Shown: positions 1 to 5,836, numbered from the stretch's first letter. The stretch: DNA of 5,918 bases from Halieaceae bacterium (GCA_018666055.1 JABJAS010000154.1:1-5918), one strand, 5' to 3'. The notes: a model not told the origin generated them from the sequence alone. Translations and numbers: made by a program.

Positions 1-104
1 AACATCCACAGTGGTCCAATCACCCTTGTCGCTTTGACGTAATCGCTTATGATGGCGTTGCGGCACGAGCCAATCCAACTTGGGTTCAGGCCGCATTCAA
101 CTGA
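1..104 (+). CDS. yraN: YraN family protein, C-terminal part (5' end outside window)
   Basis: Only the last 33 codons are present, in the frame whose first complete codon starts at base 3 and whose TGA stop is at 102-104. The readable tail contains PCRFDVIAYDG and ends NPTWVQAAFN. This matches the YraN/UPF0102 C-terminus as I recall it (CRFDVVA..., then a W-[IV]-x-x-AF ending). YraN is a small protein with a predicted restriction-endonuclease-like fold and no firmly established role. The position directly before diaA and dolP agrees with the usual order lpoA-yraN-diaA-dolP. The fragment is too short for any statement about the catalytic core. An 8-T run follows the stop (105-112) without a convincing GC-rich stem, so it is not called a terminator. 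Confidence 0.8.
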   Translation, partial: HPQWSNHPCRFDVIAYDGVAARANPTWVQAAFN

Positions 105-134
105 TTTTTTTTGGTATCGACAAGCGGAAGGTCT

Positions 135-686
135 GTGGACGTTTATCCTAGCATTGCCAGCTTTTTCCAAAGACACTTGGAAGCCTCTAGTTTGGCAGTG
201 GATGCTATTGCAGACACGCTGGGTGACGCCATTGACCTGTTAGCTCATGCCATTCTCGCCGATCGCAAACTATTCAGTGTTGGTGTAGGCCCAGATCGTG
301 CCAGCGCAACCGCACTGAGTAGCCTACTGCAACACGGCGTATTGAGAGAACGTCCTAGCCTACCCGTGGTGGAACTCGCGACGCACCAAGTCGAAACCTC
401 CGAGCTCGGCGTAGGCTGGGTGAGCCAGCAACTTCAAGCGCTTGGCCAGGCTGGCGATGTCGGCGTGGTATTCGCGGCCACCCTGCAAGACTCAGACATT
501 CAACGACTGGCGCTCATAGCGGAACAAAGGAGAGTTTCGTTGATCTGGATAGGCAACCGTGGCCCGGGGATCAGCGTCAACTTAGCACAGGAATCGATCG
601 AAACAACGCTCGCGGTAAACCATACCCTAGCAGTCTGTCTTGCCCACTTAATTGATACCCATACCTTCGGTCCTCTGGAGATCTGA
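135..686 (+). CDS. diaA: Divergent DiaA-like SIS-domain protein (phosphoheptose isomerase family)
   Basis: A 183-residue protein if the GTG at 135 is the start; the frame stays open to a TTG at 111 (191 residues). GTG is preferred: it puts the FF of the first helix at residues 10-11, close to F9 of E. coli DiaA, and GGAAGG lies just upstream (126-131, tight spacing). The TTG sits inside a T-run with no ribosome binding site. Recognisable family landmarks are RERPSLP (71-77), the turn GQAGD (104-108) and the C-terminal helix with LAHLID (169-174). DiaA binds DnaA and times replication initiation; GmhA paralogues isomerise sedoheptulose 7-phosphate. The sugar-binding loops are badly eroded here: the usual GNGGSA-type loop reads GVGPDRASA (50-58), the usual STSGNS loop reads ATLQDS (115-120), and TGxxGG is replaced by GNRGPG. 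An enzymatic role is therefore unlikely, and a DnaA-partner role is inferred mainly from position between yraN and dolP. Confidence 0.75.
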   Translation: MDVYPSIASFFQRHLEASSLAVDAIADTLGDAIDLLAHAILADRKLFSVGVGPDRASATALSSLLQHGVLRERPSLPVVELATHQVETSELGVGWVSQQLQALGQAGDVGVVFAATLQDSDIQRLALIAEQRRVSLIWIGNRGPGISVNLAQESIETTLAVNHTLAVCLAHLIDTHTFGPLEI

Positions 687-689
687 ATC

Positions 690-1301
690 ATGCCGATATC
701 GCGACTCGCACTGCGACCAACCCTCCCTCTTATCTTCTCGCTGTGGGCTGCGTCTGCCGTGCTCAGCGGTTGCGGCACGATCATGTCCAGCGCGGGTGCG
801 GGCCCTATCGAGGAAGACCCCGGAGAACGAACCTTTGCCCAACAAATGGCGGATGAGAGCATCGAAACCAAAGCGATGGTCAATATCAACGCGGCCGACG
901 AGGCCTATGACCAAGCGCATCTCAGCATCGTGTCATACAATGGGTTTCTCTTGCTGGCTGGCCAGGTACCCTCGGAGGCTCTCAAGGCGCTTGCCACCAA
1001 TGTCGCACGCGACTTAGAGGCCGTCCGCCGGATCTACAACGAACTCGAGGTAGGTCCAGCAACCAGTGCCGGTACCCGCACCAATGACACGTGGATTACC
1101 ACACAGGTCAAATCAAAGTTACTGGCCAGCTCGGATACACCGGGCAGGCGCGTCAAAGTGGTCACCGAAAACGCGGTCGTCTATCTCATGGGTTTGCTGA
1201 CCGCCGAAGAAGCGGATCGCAGCGCATTGGAGGCAGCCGAGGTAAAGAGCGTCGCCCGAGTCGTCCAGCTATTCGAGATTATTACTGAGCCCGCTATTTA
1301 A
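690..1301 (+). CDS. dolP: Two-BON-domain outer-membrane lipoprotein DolP (YraP)
   Basis: A 203-residue lipoprotein precursor. Residues 1-27 form a signal peptide with a hydrophobic core and the lipobox LSGC, giving a lipidated Cys28. Gly at +2 is compatible with outer-membrane sorting. Two BON domains follow, at about 54-121 and 132-199. Each shows the BON pattern: a leading helix (ESIETKAMVNI; TWITTQVKSKLL), then strand-Gly segments (NGFLLLAGQV; NAVVYLMGLL) and an Ala/Glu-rich helix ending in a V-x-x-V/I strand. E. coli DolP is 191 residues with the same architecture. It localises to anionic phospholipid at the division site and supports outer-membrane integrity and amidase regulation. The start is three bases after the diaA stop, with GGAG at 677-680 nine bases upstream, so the gene is probably in the yraN-diaA-dolP transcript. 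The 3' end overlaps the convergent sspB by 8 bp. Confidence 0.92.
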   Translation: MPISRLALRPTLPLIFSLWAASAVLSGCGTIMSSAGAGPIEEDPGERTFAQQMADESIETKAMVNINAADEAYDQAHLSIVSYNGFLLLAGQVPSEALKALATNVARDLEAVRRIYNELEVGPATSAGTRTNDTWITTQVKSKLLASSDTPGRRVKVVTENAVVYLMGLLTAEEADRSALEAAEVKSVARVVQLFEIITEPAI

Positions 1302-1668
1302 CGACTTTAAGACTGGGGCGACCTCGGCCTGAAGGCGGTTCCGGAGGCTCTTCAGGTGCTTCCACCTCATCGAACACCATGCCTTGGCCATTCTCCCGAG
1401 CATAAATACCAAGAATGGCTAAGGTGGGCACTGCAATATCAGTCGCGACACCACCGAATCGACCGTTAAATGTCACTAGGTCGTTACTCAGTTCTAATCC
1501 AACCACGGCACTGGGCGATATGTTGAGCACGATTTGCCCATCTGTCACATACGCTTGGGGAACAGTCACCCCGTCATAATGAACGTCGACTAAGAGGTGC
1601 GGCGTGCAGTCATTATCAATAATCCACTCATAAATAGCGCGGATAATGTAGGGGCGGCTAGAGGTCAA
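1294..1668 (-). CDS. sspB: ClpXP protease specificity-enhancing factor SspB (short linker, TTG start)
   Basis: A 124-residue protein. The folded domain (about 3-100) carries the family landmarks RPYIIRAIYEW, DGQIVLNISPSAV, FNGRFGG and IYARENGQGMVF. It binds the ssrA tag AANDENY and similar degrons. The last residues, GRGRPSLKVVK (114-124), are the ClpX-docking XB motif (E. coli RGGRPALRVVK). Between them lies only a short acidic/proline linker (about 101-113), far shorter than in the 165-residue E. coli protein. The start is a TTG at 1668, chosen because homologues begin M-x-S-S-RPY. No in-frame ATG or GTG lies close upstream, and the nearby ATG at 1676 is out of frame and stops after three codons. 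The Shine-Dalgarno is poor (AGGG at 1681-1684, 12 bases away), so translation may depend on coupling to sspA, whose stop is 14 bases upstream. Confidence 0.95.
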   Translation of the reverse strand: MTSSRPYIIRAIYEWIIDNDCTPHLLVDVHYDGVTVPQAYVTDGQIVLNISPSAVVGLELSNDLVTFNGRFGGVATDIAVPTLAILGIYARENGQGMVFDEVEAPEEPPEPPSGRGRPSLKVVK

Positions 1669-1682
1669 CAGAGCATGCGGCC

Positions 1683-2330
1683 CTATGGACGCATCTCTCT
1701 TTCTTGGATGGTGAGGCTTTCCTGAAAAGCCTCCCGTTGGAACAACCGCTCCATATAATCAAACAGCGGCTTCGACTGCTTACTCACCCGTATATCCACA
1801 CCCAAAGCAGGAAGCCGCCATAGAATGGGGGCAACGCAGCAATCCACCAACGAGAACTCCTCGCTCATGAAAAATGGCTTTTCTGCAAATATAGGCGCCA
1901 CAGCCATTAAACTCTCTTTCAGCTCTTTGCTCGATTTGGTCACGACGTTGTCACTTCGCGAAGACTGAATAGCATCTACCAATGTCGCCCAATCTCGCTC
2001 GATACGGTAGACAAACAATCGGCTCTCAGCACGCGCTACTGGATAGACAGGTAGCAAGGGCGGATGCGGGAAACGCTCGTCAAGGTATTCCATCATGACT
2101 TTCGATTCGTACAACACCAGTTCTCGGTCAACCAGCGTGGGCATACTGCTGTAAGGGTTCAGCTCACTCAATTCTGGTGAAACGGCTCCATTTTCAGACT
2201 CAACCAATTCAACGGTCACGCCTTTTTCTGCCAATACCAAGCGCACGCGATGGCTGTAATGACAAGTATTATCGGAGAACAGGGTCATGGAGGAGCGTTT
2301 AGAAACGATCCCAGAGGCATCATCAGGCAT
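1683..2330 (-). CDS. sspA: Stringent starvation protein A (GST-fold, RNA polymerase-associated)
   Basis: A 215-residue protein with an N-terminal thioredoxin-like domain (about 14-92) and an all-helical GST C-domain (about 97-207). Diagnostic segments are RVRLVLAEKGV (28-38), SMPTLVDREL (62-71), EYLDERFPHPPL (81-92), VYPVARAESRL (95-105), EFSLVDC (158-164) and the tail REMRP. P88-H89-P90 corresponds to the conserved surface pocket needed for SspA function in E. coli. SspA binds the sigma70 RNA polymerase holoenzyme and affects stationary-phase, acid-stress and virulence gene expression. It is not a glutathione transferase in E. coli. Here, unlike E. coli, a CHYS sequence (23-26) sits where thiol GSTs and glutaredoxins keep their active-site Cys. 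The ATG at 2330 is the first in-frame start after a TGA at 2337-2339; KRSSMTLF at 11-18 aligns with KRSVMTLF of E. coli. No good Shine-Dalgarno is visible. Transcribed in the direction of sspB. Confidence 0.96.
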   Translation of the reverse strand: MPDDASGIVSKRSSMTLFSDNTCHYSHRVRLVLAEKGVTVELVESENGAVSPELSELNPYSSMPTLVDRELVLYESKVMMEYLDERFPHPPLLPVYPVARAESRLFVYRIERDWATLVDAIQSSRSDNVVTKSSKELKESLMAVAPIFAEKPFFMSEEFSLVDCCVAPILWRLPALGVDIRVSKQSKPLFDYMERLFQREAFQESLTIQEREMRP

Positions 2331-2411
2331 GTGTTTTCAACTGATTAAAAGAGGAACATAGTCTACCACTCAAACGGCGGTAAAACTTGCCCCTCGGTAC
2401 TTTGAAGGGAT

Positions 2412-4412
2412 TTAGTGCACGTCTTTCCAATATTCTCGGTTCAATAGCCAAGCAAAGATGAAAAATAACGCTAAAAATAGCAAGACGTAGGTCCCTATCC
2501 GCAATCGATCTGCCTTGTAGGGTTCGGCGGTGTAGGCCAGAAAATTCACCAAGTCATACATAGCACCATCGAACTGCTCAGGCGTCATCACACCTGCGGC
2601 AGCCAGTTCAACCGTTTCACAATGCGCCGCTTTATCCGCAGGGTGGCCCTGCGCATCCACACAACTCGATAAGCCTTGCAATTCCATCAGCACATGGGGC
2701 ATGCCAACGTTCGGATAAACACGGTTATTGACGCCATAAGGTCTTTGATCATCTTTGTAGAAAGCGCGAAGATAAGTGTAAAGCCACTCCGGTTGTCGCG
2801 CCCGTGATATTAGCGACAAATCTGGTGGCGTGGCGCCGAACCACACTTTAGCGTCGCCTTTGTCCATGCTATTCGACATTAACGAGCCCAGCTTGATTTC
2901 GGGATCAAAAACGAGGTTTGCTTTGTACAGGTCCTCGGGAATACCCAAGTCGCGTGCAACCCGATTGTGCCGAGAATATTGTAACGAGTGGCATCCCATA
3001 CAGTAACTGGCATACAGTGCAGCACCTCGCTGCAACGAGGGTTGGTCGCCCTGATCAGCTTCGAACGCATCGCAGGGTATGGTGCCGCAATCATAGGCGG
3101 ACTCCGCTCCCACCACCTTCAGCGGGAGAAAGGCCAACAGACCAATCAACACTAAGGTCGCCATGCTTTGCCAAACGTTCATCCCGCCGTTCATGGTGAC
3201 GCGCTCCGGTTCAGGCTTGGTCCGGTCGAGCCGCGACCACCAAGGCATCGCAAGGAAAAACAGGAAGTAAAAAATAGTGCAGATTTGCGCCAGCACCGTC
3301 CGCTCTGGGGTCGGAGACTTCACGCCCAAAACACCGAGAATAATGAACGAGACTACAAACAGCAGCAGCATCACTCGATTCAGCATGCCGCGGTAACGCC
3401 AAGAACGGACCGGATTTCGATCGAGCCACGGCAGAGCGAAAGGAATCACCACCGACGCCGCGAAGAATACAAAGCCCCAGAATTTATCGGGCACCGCGCG
3501 CAACACTGAATAAAACGGCGTGAAGTACCAGACCGGCGCAATGTGTGCGGGTGTCTTCAGTCCATTAGCCTCTTCAAAATTAGCAAACTCTAAAAAGTAT
3601 CCAGACATTTCCGGCGCAAAAAAGATAACAGCACAGAAGAAAAACAAAAAGACAGCAATACCCTGCACGTCGTGGACCGAGTAGTACGGATGGAATTTGA
3701 TGCCGTCTAGAGGAATACCGTTCTCGTCCTTCGTTTTCTTGATCTCCACACCATCTGGATTATTCGAGCCTACCTCGTGCAGCGCCAAAATATGCAACAC
3801 CACTAAAGCGAGCAAAACGATAGGTAGCGCCACAACGTGCAAAGCAAAAAATCGATTCAGTGTGATGCCGGACAGGAGGTAATCGCCGCGGATCCACGTC
3901 ACGATGTCTTCACCGACGACTGGTATGGCACCAAACAGAGAAATGATCACCTGCGCGCCCCAGTAAGACATTTGCCCCCAAGGCAGGACGTAGCCCACAA
4001 ACGCCTCGGCCATCAACACAATAAAAATCATCATGCCGAAAACCCAAATTAACTCTCTGGGTTTTTTGTAAGATCCGTACATCAGCGCACGCATCATATG
4101 TAGGTAGACCACAATAAAAAAGGCAGATGCGCCGGTTGAGTGCATGTACCGCAGCAGCCACCCGTAATCGACATCCCGCATGATGTATTCGACCGACGCA
4201 AAGGCCTCCTCTGAGGAGGGCGTGTAGTTCATCGTCAACCAGATACCGGTCAGCAGCTGATTGACCAGCACCAACAGCGAAAATACGCCAAAGAAATACC
4301 ACAAATTAAAGTTCTTGGGCGCGTAATACTCAGCCATGTGAGTATTCCACGTTCTCGTCAGAGGAAGACGAGCATCAATCCAAGAAACCAGACCTGTCAG
4401 TGCCTTTTCCAT
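2412..4412 (-). CDS. petBC: Fused cytochrome b / cytochrome c1 of the ubiquinol-cytochrome c reductase (petB-petC fusion, fbcH-like)
   Basis: One 666-residue frame encodes both haem subunits of the bc1 complex. Residues 1-406 are cytochrome b, with eight transmembrane helices (about 37-59, 84-112, 122-146, 186-211, 248-267, 310-330, 347-364, 373-391). The b-haem ligand pairs are H91/H192 and H105/H207. The quinol-oxidation motif reads PVWY (293-296) instead of mitochondrial PEWY, as in other gamma/beta-proteobacteria. Residues from 407 are cytochrome c1: an export segment (about 414-436, probable cleavage VGA|ES after 436), haem-c motif CMGCH (471-475), axial Met571 in NVGMPH, a probable C584-C598 disulfide and a C-terminal membrane anchor (about 638-659) ending EYWKDVH. 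Lengths match cytochrome b (about 400) plus c1 (about 260), so nothing is missing. The precursor is presumably cut by signal peptidase, as shown for Bradyrhizobium FbcH; this is inference. Start ATG overlaps the petA stop (TGATG), with GGAGG seven bases upstream. Confidence 0.96.
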   Translation of the reverse strand: MEKALTGLVSWIDARLPLTRTWNTHMAEYYAPKNFNLWYFFGVFSLLVLVNQLLTGIWLTMNYTPSSEEAFASVEYIMRDVDYGWLLRYMHSTGASAFFIVVYLHMMRALMYGSYKKPRELIWVFGMMIFIVLMAEAFVGYVLPWGQMSYWGAQVIISLFGAIPVVGEDIVTWIRGDYLLSGITLNRFFALHVVALPIVLLALVVLHILALHEVGSNNPDGVEIKKTKDENGIPLDGIKFHPYYSVHDVQGIAVFLFFFCAVIFFAPEMSGYFLEFANFEEANGLKTPAHIAPVWYFTPFYSVLRAVPDKFWGFVFFAASVVIPFALPWLDRNPVRSWRYRGMLNRVMLLLFVVSFIILGVLGVKSPTPERTVLAQICTIFYFLFFLAMPWWSRLDRTKPEPERVTMNGGMNVWQSMATLVLIGLLAFLPLKVVGAESAYDCGTIPCDAFEADQGDQPSLQRGAALYASYCMGCHSLQYSRHNRVARDLGIPEDLYKANLVFDPEIKLGSLMSNSMDKGDAKVWFGATPPDLSLISRARQPEWLYTYLRAFYKDDQRPYGVNNRVYPNVGMPHVLMELQGLSSCVDAQGHPADKAAHCETVELAAAGVMTPEQFDGAMYDLVNFLAYTAEPYKADRLRIGTYVLLFLALFFIFAWLLNREYWKDVH
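3204..3207 (-). promoter_or_regulatory. Possible internal ribosome binding site for cytochrome c1
   Basis: On the minus strand GGAG (3207-3204) lies nine bases before an in-frame ATG (3194-3192, codon 407). This is exactly where a stand-alone petC would begin, ahead of its signal sequence. A second ATG follows at 3182-3180 (codon 411). It may be a relic of the separate gene or allow independent c1 synthesis. In-frame GGAG also arises by chance in Glu/Arg codons, so confidence is low. Confidence 0.35.
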
Positions 4413-5032
4413 CAGACTGCCTCCGCGTCAACGCCAATCACTAGGACGTTTTCGCCTTCAAAAGAGTAAGGGGGAACTTCTAAATTAGCGGACGCCGGAA
4501 CACCCTTGTACACCCGCCCTGCCAAGTCGAACTTGGAGCCGTGACAGGGACAGAAAAAGCCACCAAGCCACTCATCCCCGCCCATGTCGGCTGCGCCAAC
4601 CTCGGGCCGGAACTTTGGCGCGCACCCCAAGTGGGTGCAAAGCCCTACAATCACCAGCAACTCCTCGTTGAGTGCCCGAGCTTCTCCAGAGATGTAAGCA
4701 GGTTGCGCCGACGCTTCCGACAACGGATCTTTCAAGTCACCATTTAGCGTCGCCAGATCCGCCACTTGCTCTGCTGTTCGACGCAACACATACACGGGCT
4801 TACCACGCCACTCGATCACCACCATTTGTCCCGGCTCTATCCCGCCGATATCAGCTCTGACCGGCGCGCCAGCCGCTTTGGCTTTTTCCGATGGGTTCCA
4901 TGACCCCAAGAACGGCACTGCAACGCCTGCAACGCCGCCCACACCCACTACGGAGGTAGCCGCAGTGAGAAACCGTCTGCGAGTGTCGCTGTGATCACCT
5001 GTTGTGTCGTGGGCTTCAGTTGTATCGGTCAT
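4412..5032 (-). CDS. petA: Rieske iron-sulfur subunit of the cytochrome bc1 complex
   Basis: A 206-residue protein that carries electrons from ubiquinol at the Qo site to cytochrome c1. The N-terminus is a Tat-type signal anchor: RRRFL at 18-22 followed by a Gly/Ala/Val membrane segment (about 23-43), expected to be retained uncleaved. A hinge (about 44-58) precedes the soluble periplasmic domain. The [2Fe-2S] cluster boxes are CTHLGC (132-137) and CPCHGS (161-166): ligands C132, H134, C161 and H164, with C137 and C163 forming the stabilising disulfide. A G-x-P-A-x-x-N-L-x-V-P-P-Y segment follows (177-189). All key residues are present. The ATG at 5032 has GGGAGA nine bases upstream (5047-5042). 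First gene of the petA-petBC operon, preceded by a long non-coding region that separates it from rpsI. Confidence 0.98.
   Translation of the reverse strand: MTDTTEAHDTTGDHSDTRRRFLTAATSVVGVGGVAGVAVPFLGSWNPSEKAKAAGAPVRADIGGIEPGQMVVIEWRGKPVYVLRRTAEQVADLATLNGDLKDPLSEASAQPAYISGEARALNEELLVIVGLCTHLGCAPKFRPEVGAADMGGDEWLGGFFCPCHGSKFDLAGRVYKGVPASANLEVPPYSFEGENVLVIGVDAEAV
4420..4424 (-). promoter_or_regulatory. Ribosome binding site of petBC, inside the end of petA
   Basis: GGAGG on the minus strand (4424-4420), seven bases before the ATG at 4412. It lies within the last codons of petA, and the stop and start overlap as TGATG. The arrangement implies translational coupling of the Rieske and cytochrome b/c1 subunits, which would help keep their amounts matched. 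Confidence 0.8.
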
Positions 5033-5129
5033 GCTTGGACGTCTCCCGTGTTACCGCTGGACCACTCCGCGGGTCAGAACACGCTAGAGTGAGCAGTGAA
5101 GCAAGATAGTTAGTGCGTAGTGCGCGCGA

Positions 5130-5158
5130 AGTGTAATGCTCACGCCAGCTACCAGCAA
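5130..5158 (-). promoter_or_regulatory. Candidate sigma70-type promoter of petA-petBC
   Basis: On the minus strand TTGCTG (5158-5153) and TACACT (5135-5130) are separated by 17 bases. The -10 matches the consensus at 4 of 6 positions and the -35 at 3 of 6. Transcription would start near 5123, giving a leader of about 90 bases. It is the best pair seen in the gap by eye; chance matches of this quality are common, and no operator was recognised. Confidence 0.28.
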
Positions 5159-5388
5159 GTTGAAATACGAATTCGCTGCCCGACAAGATCAGTATGATTG
5201 CCTCTCAAACGACCTTTTTGAGGACCTACGCCAGACTGACCACGCCGTTTTGAGGGTATTTGGCTGATCACATCGTCATTGAGCGGCGACCTATCTTATT
5301 TCGCACGCTCACAAGCCTCAGAGACTGCACGCTACTGTGGGTAAAAGGTCCTTGGAATAACCACCATCATCGGGTTGACTGCCAAAGC

Positions 5389-5415
5389 AAAAAAAAACCG
5401 GCACAGGTGCCGGCT
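5389..5415 (-). terminator. Rho-independent terminator of rplM-rpsI
   Basis: On the minus strand CCGGCAC and GTGCCGG (5413-5398) form a 7-bp GC-rich palindrome (in practice about 6 bp with a CCTG tetraloop). It can extend by a G-U and an A-U pair and runs directly into nine T residues (5397-5389). It starts 22 bases after the rpsI stop. Position, stem and T-tract all fit, so the ribosomal protein operon probably ends here and petA has its own promoter. Confidence 0.93.
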
Positions 5416-5437
5416 CTTGAACGTGTAGACGAAAAAC

Positions 5438-5830
5438 TTATCGCTTGGAGAATTGCGGGCGACGTCGCGCCTTGCGCAGGCCTACCTTCTTTCGTTCCAC
5501 TTCCCTTGCGTCTCGGGTGACGAAACCAGCGGCGCGAAGCGCGCCTCGCAGACTCTCGTCATAATCCAGCAGCGCCCGCGTCAATCCATGTCGAATAGCG
5601 CCTGCCTGGCCAAAGCTTCCTCCGCCACACACGGTGACATTGGCATCGAAACTCGCTGCATTCTCAGTCAATTCCAGCGGCTGCCGGACGATCATCCGTG
5701 CTACTTGACGGCCAAAATACTCGTCAACGGGACGACCATTCACTGTAATGTTGCCGCTACCTGAGCGCAGGAATACACGCGCGGTGGAGGTCTTTCGTCG
5801 ACCCGTTCCGTAATACTGTGCGGTTGCCAT
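5438..5830 (-). CDS. rpsI: 30S ribosomal protein S9
   Basis: A 130-residue protein, the usual bacterial length. Family features in order: N-terminal [16 protein letters not shown] (6-21), [11 protein letters not shown] (31-41), the S9 signature [19 protein letters not shown] (69-87), then the basic C-terminal tail [20 protein letters not shown] (111-130). The final SKR reaches into the P-site tRNA anticodon region of the 30S subunit. The start ATG is supported by a strong GAGGAG (5842-5837) six bases upstream. It lies 10 bases downstream of the rplM stop in the conserved L13-S9 operon and is followed by a strong terminator. Confidence 0.99.
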   Translation of the reverse strand: MATAQYYGTGRRKTSTARVFLRSGSGNITVNGRPVDEYFGRQVARMIVRQPLELTENAASFDANVTVCGGGSFGQAGAIRHGLTRALLDYDESLRGALRAAGFVTRDAREVERKKVGLRKARRRPQFSKR

Positions 5831-5836
5831 TATGGT

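Larger units (their letters stand above)
5033..5437. other. Non-coding region between rpsI and petA (405 bp)
   Basis: It holds the rpsI terminator at its right end (5389-5415) and presumably the petA promoter and leader at its left end (candidate at 5130-5158). No credible coding frame with a ribosome binding site and no tRNA cloverleaf was found. A short direct repeat, TTTTGAGG, occurs at 5216-5223 and 5249-5256 on the plus strand, with no evident role. The middle part (about 5160-5385) shows nothing else recognisable. Confidence 0.6.

Noticed and set aside
81..112. Terminator after yraN based on the 8-T run
   Set aside because: No stable GC-rich stem directly precedes the T residues, and diaA follows almost at once in the same direction.
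500..920. Minus-strand open frames across diaA/dolP
   Set aside because: They lie opposite recognisable diaA and dolP coding sequence and encode no familiar domain; treated as shadows.
1328..1356. 7-bp inverted repeat (CCTGAAG / CTTCAGG) near the sspB/dolP 3' ends as a bidirectional terminator
   Set aside because: The loop is 15 bases, no T-run follows on either strand, and it lies inside the sspB linker codons.
2331..2411. Promoter or terminator between petBC and sspA
   Set aside because: Only a weak -35/-10-like pair (TTTACC and TATGTT, 18 apart, minus strand) and no hairpin with a T-tract; not strong enough to list, though sspA may well have its own promoter.
2918..3509. Plus-strand open frames opposite petBC (2918-3199, 3168-3509)
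   Set aside because: They are antisense to strongly supported cytochrome sequence, have Arg/His/Pro-rich composition typical of shadow frames, and lack recognisable motifs.
5033..5100. tRNA-like stretch (minus strand GTGGTCCAGCGGTAACACGGG)
   Set aside because: It resembles D-arm sequence, but no acceptor stem, anticodon arm or GTTCRA T-loop is found in the right positions.
5260..5764. Plus-strand frames across the rpsI terminator and antisense to rpsI
   Set aside because: One runs through the terminator hairpin and A-tract, the other is antisense to ribosomal protein S9; neither has a plausible ribosome binding site or known motif.
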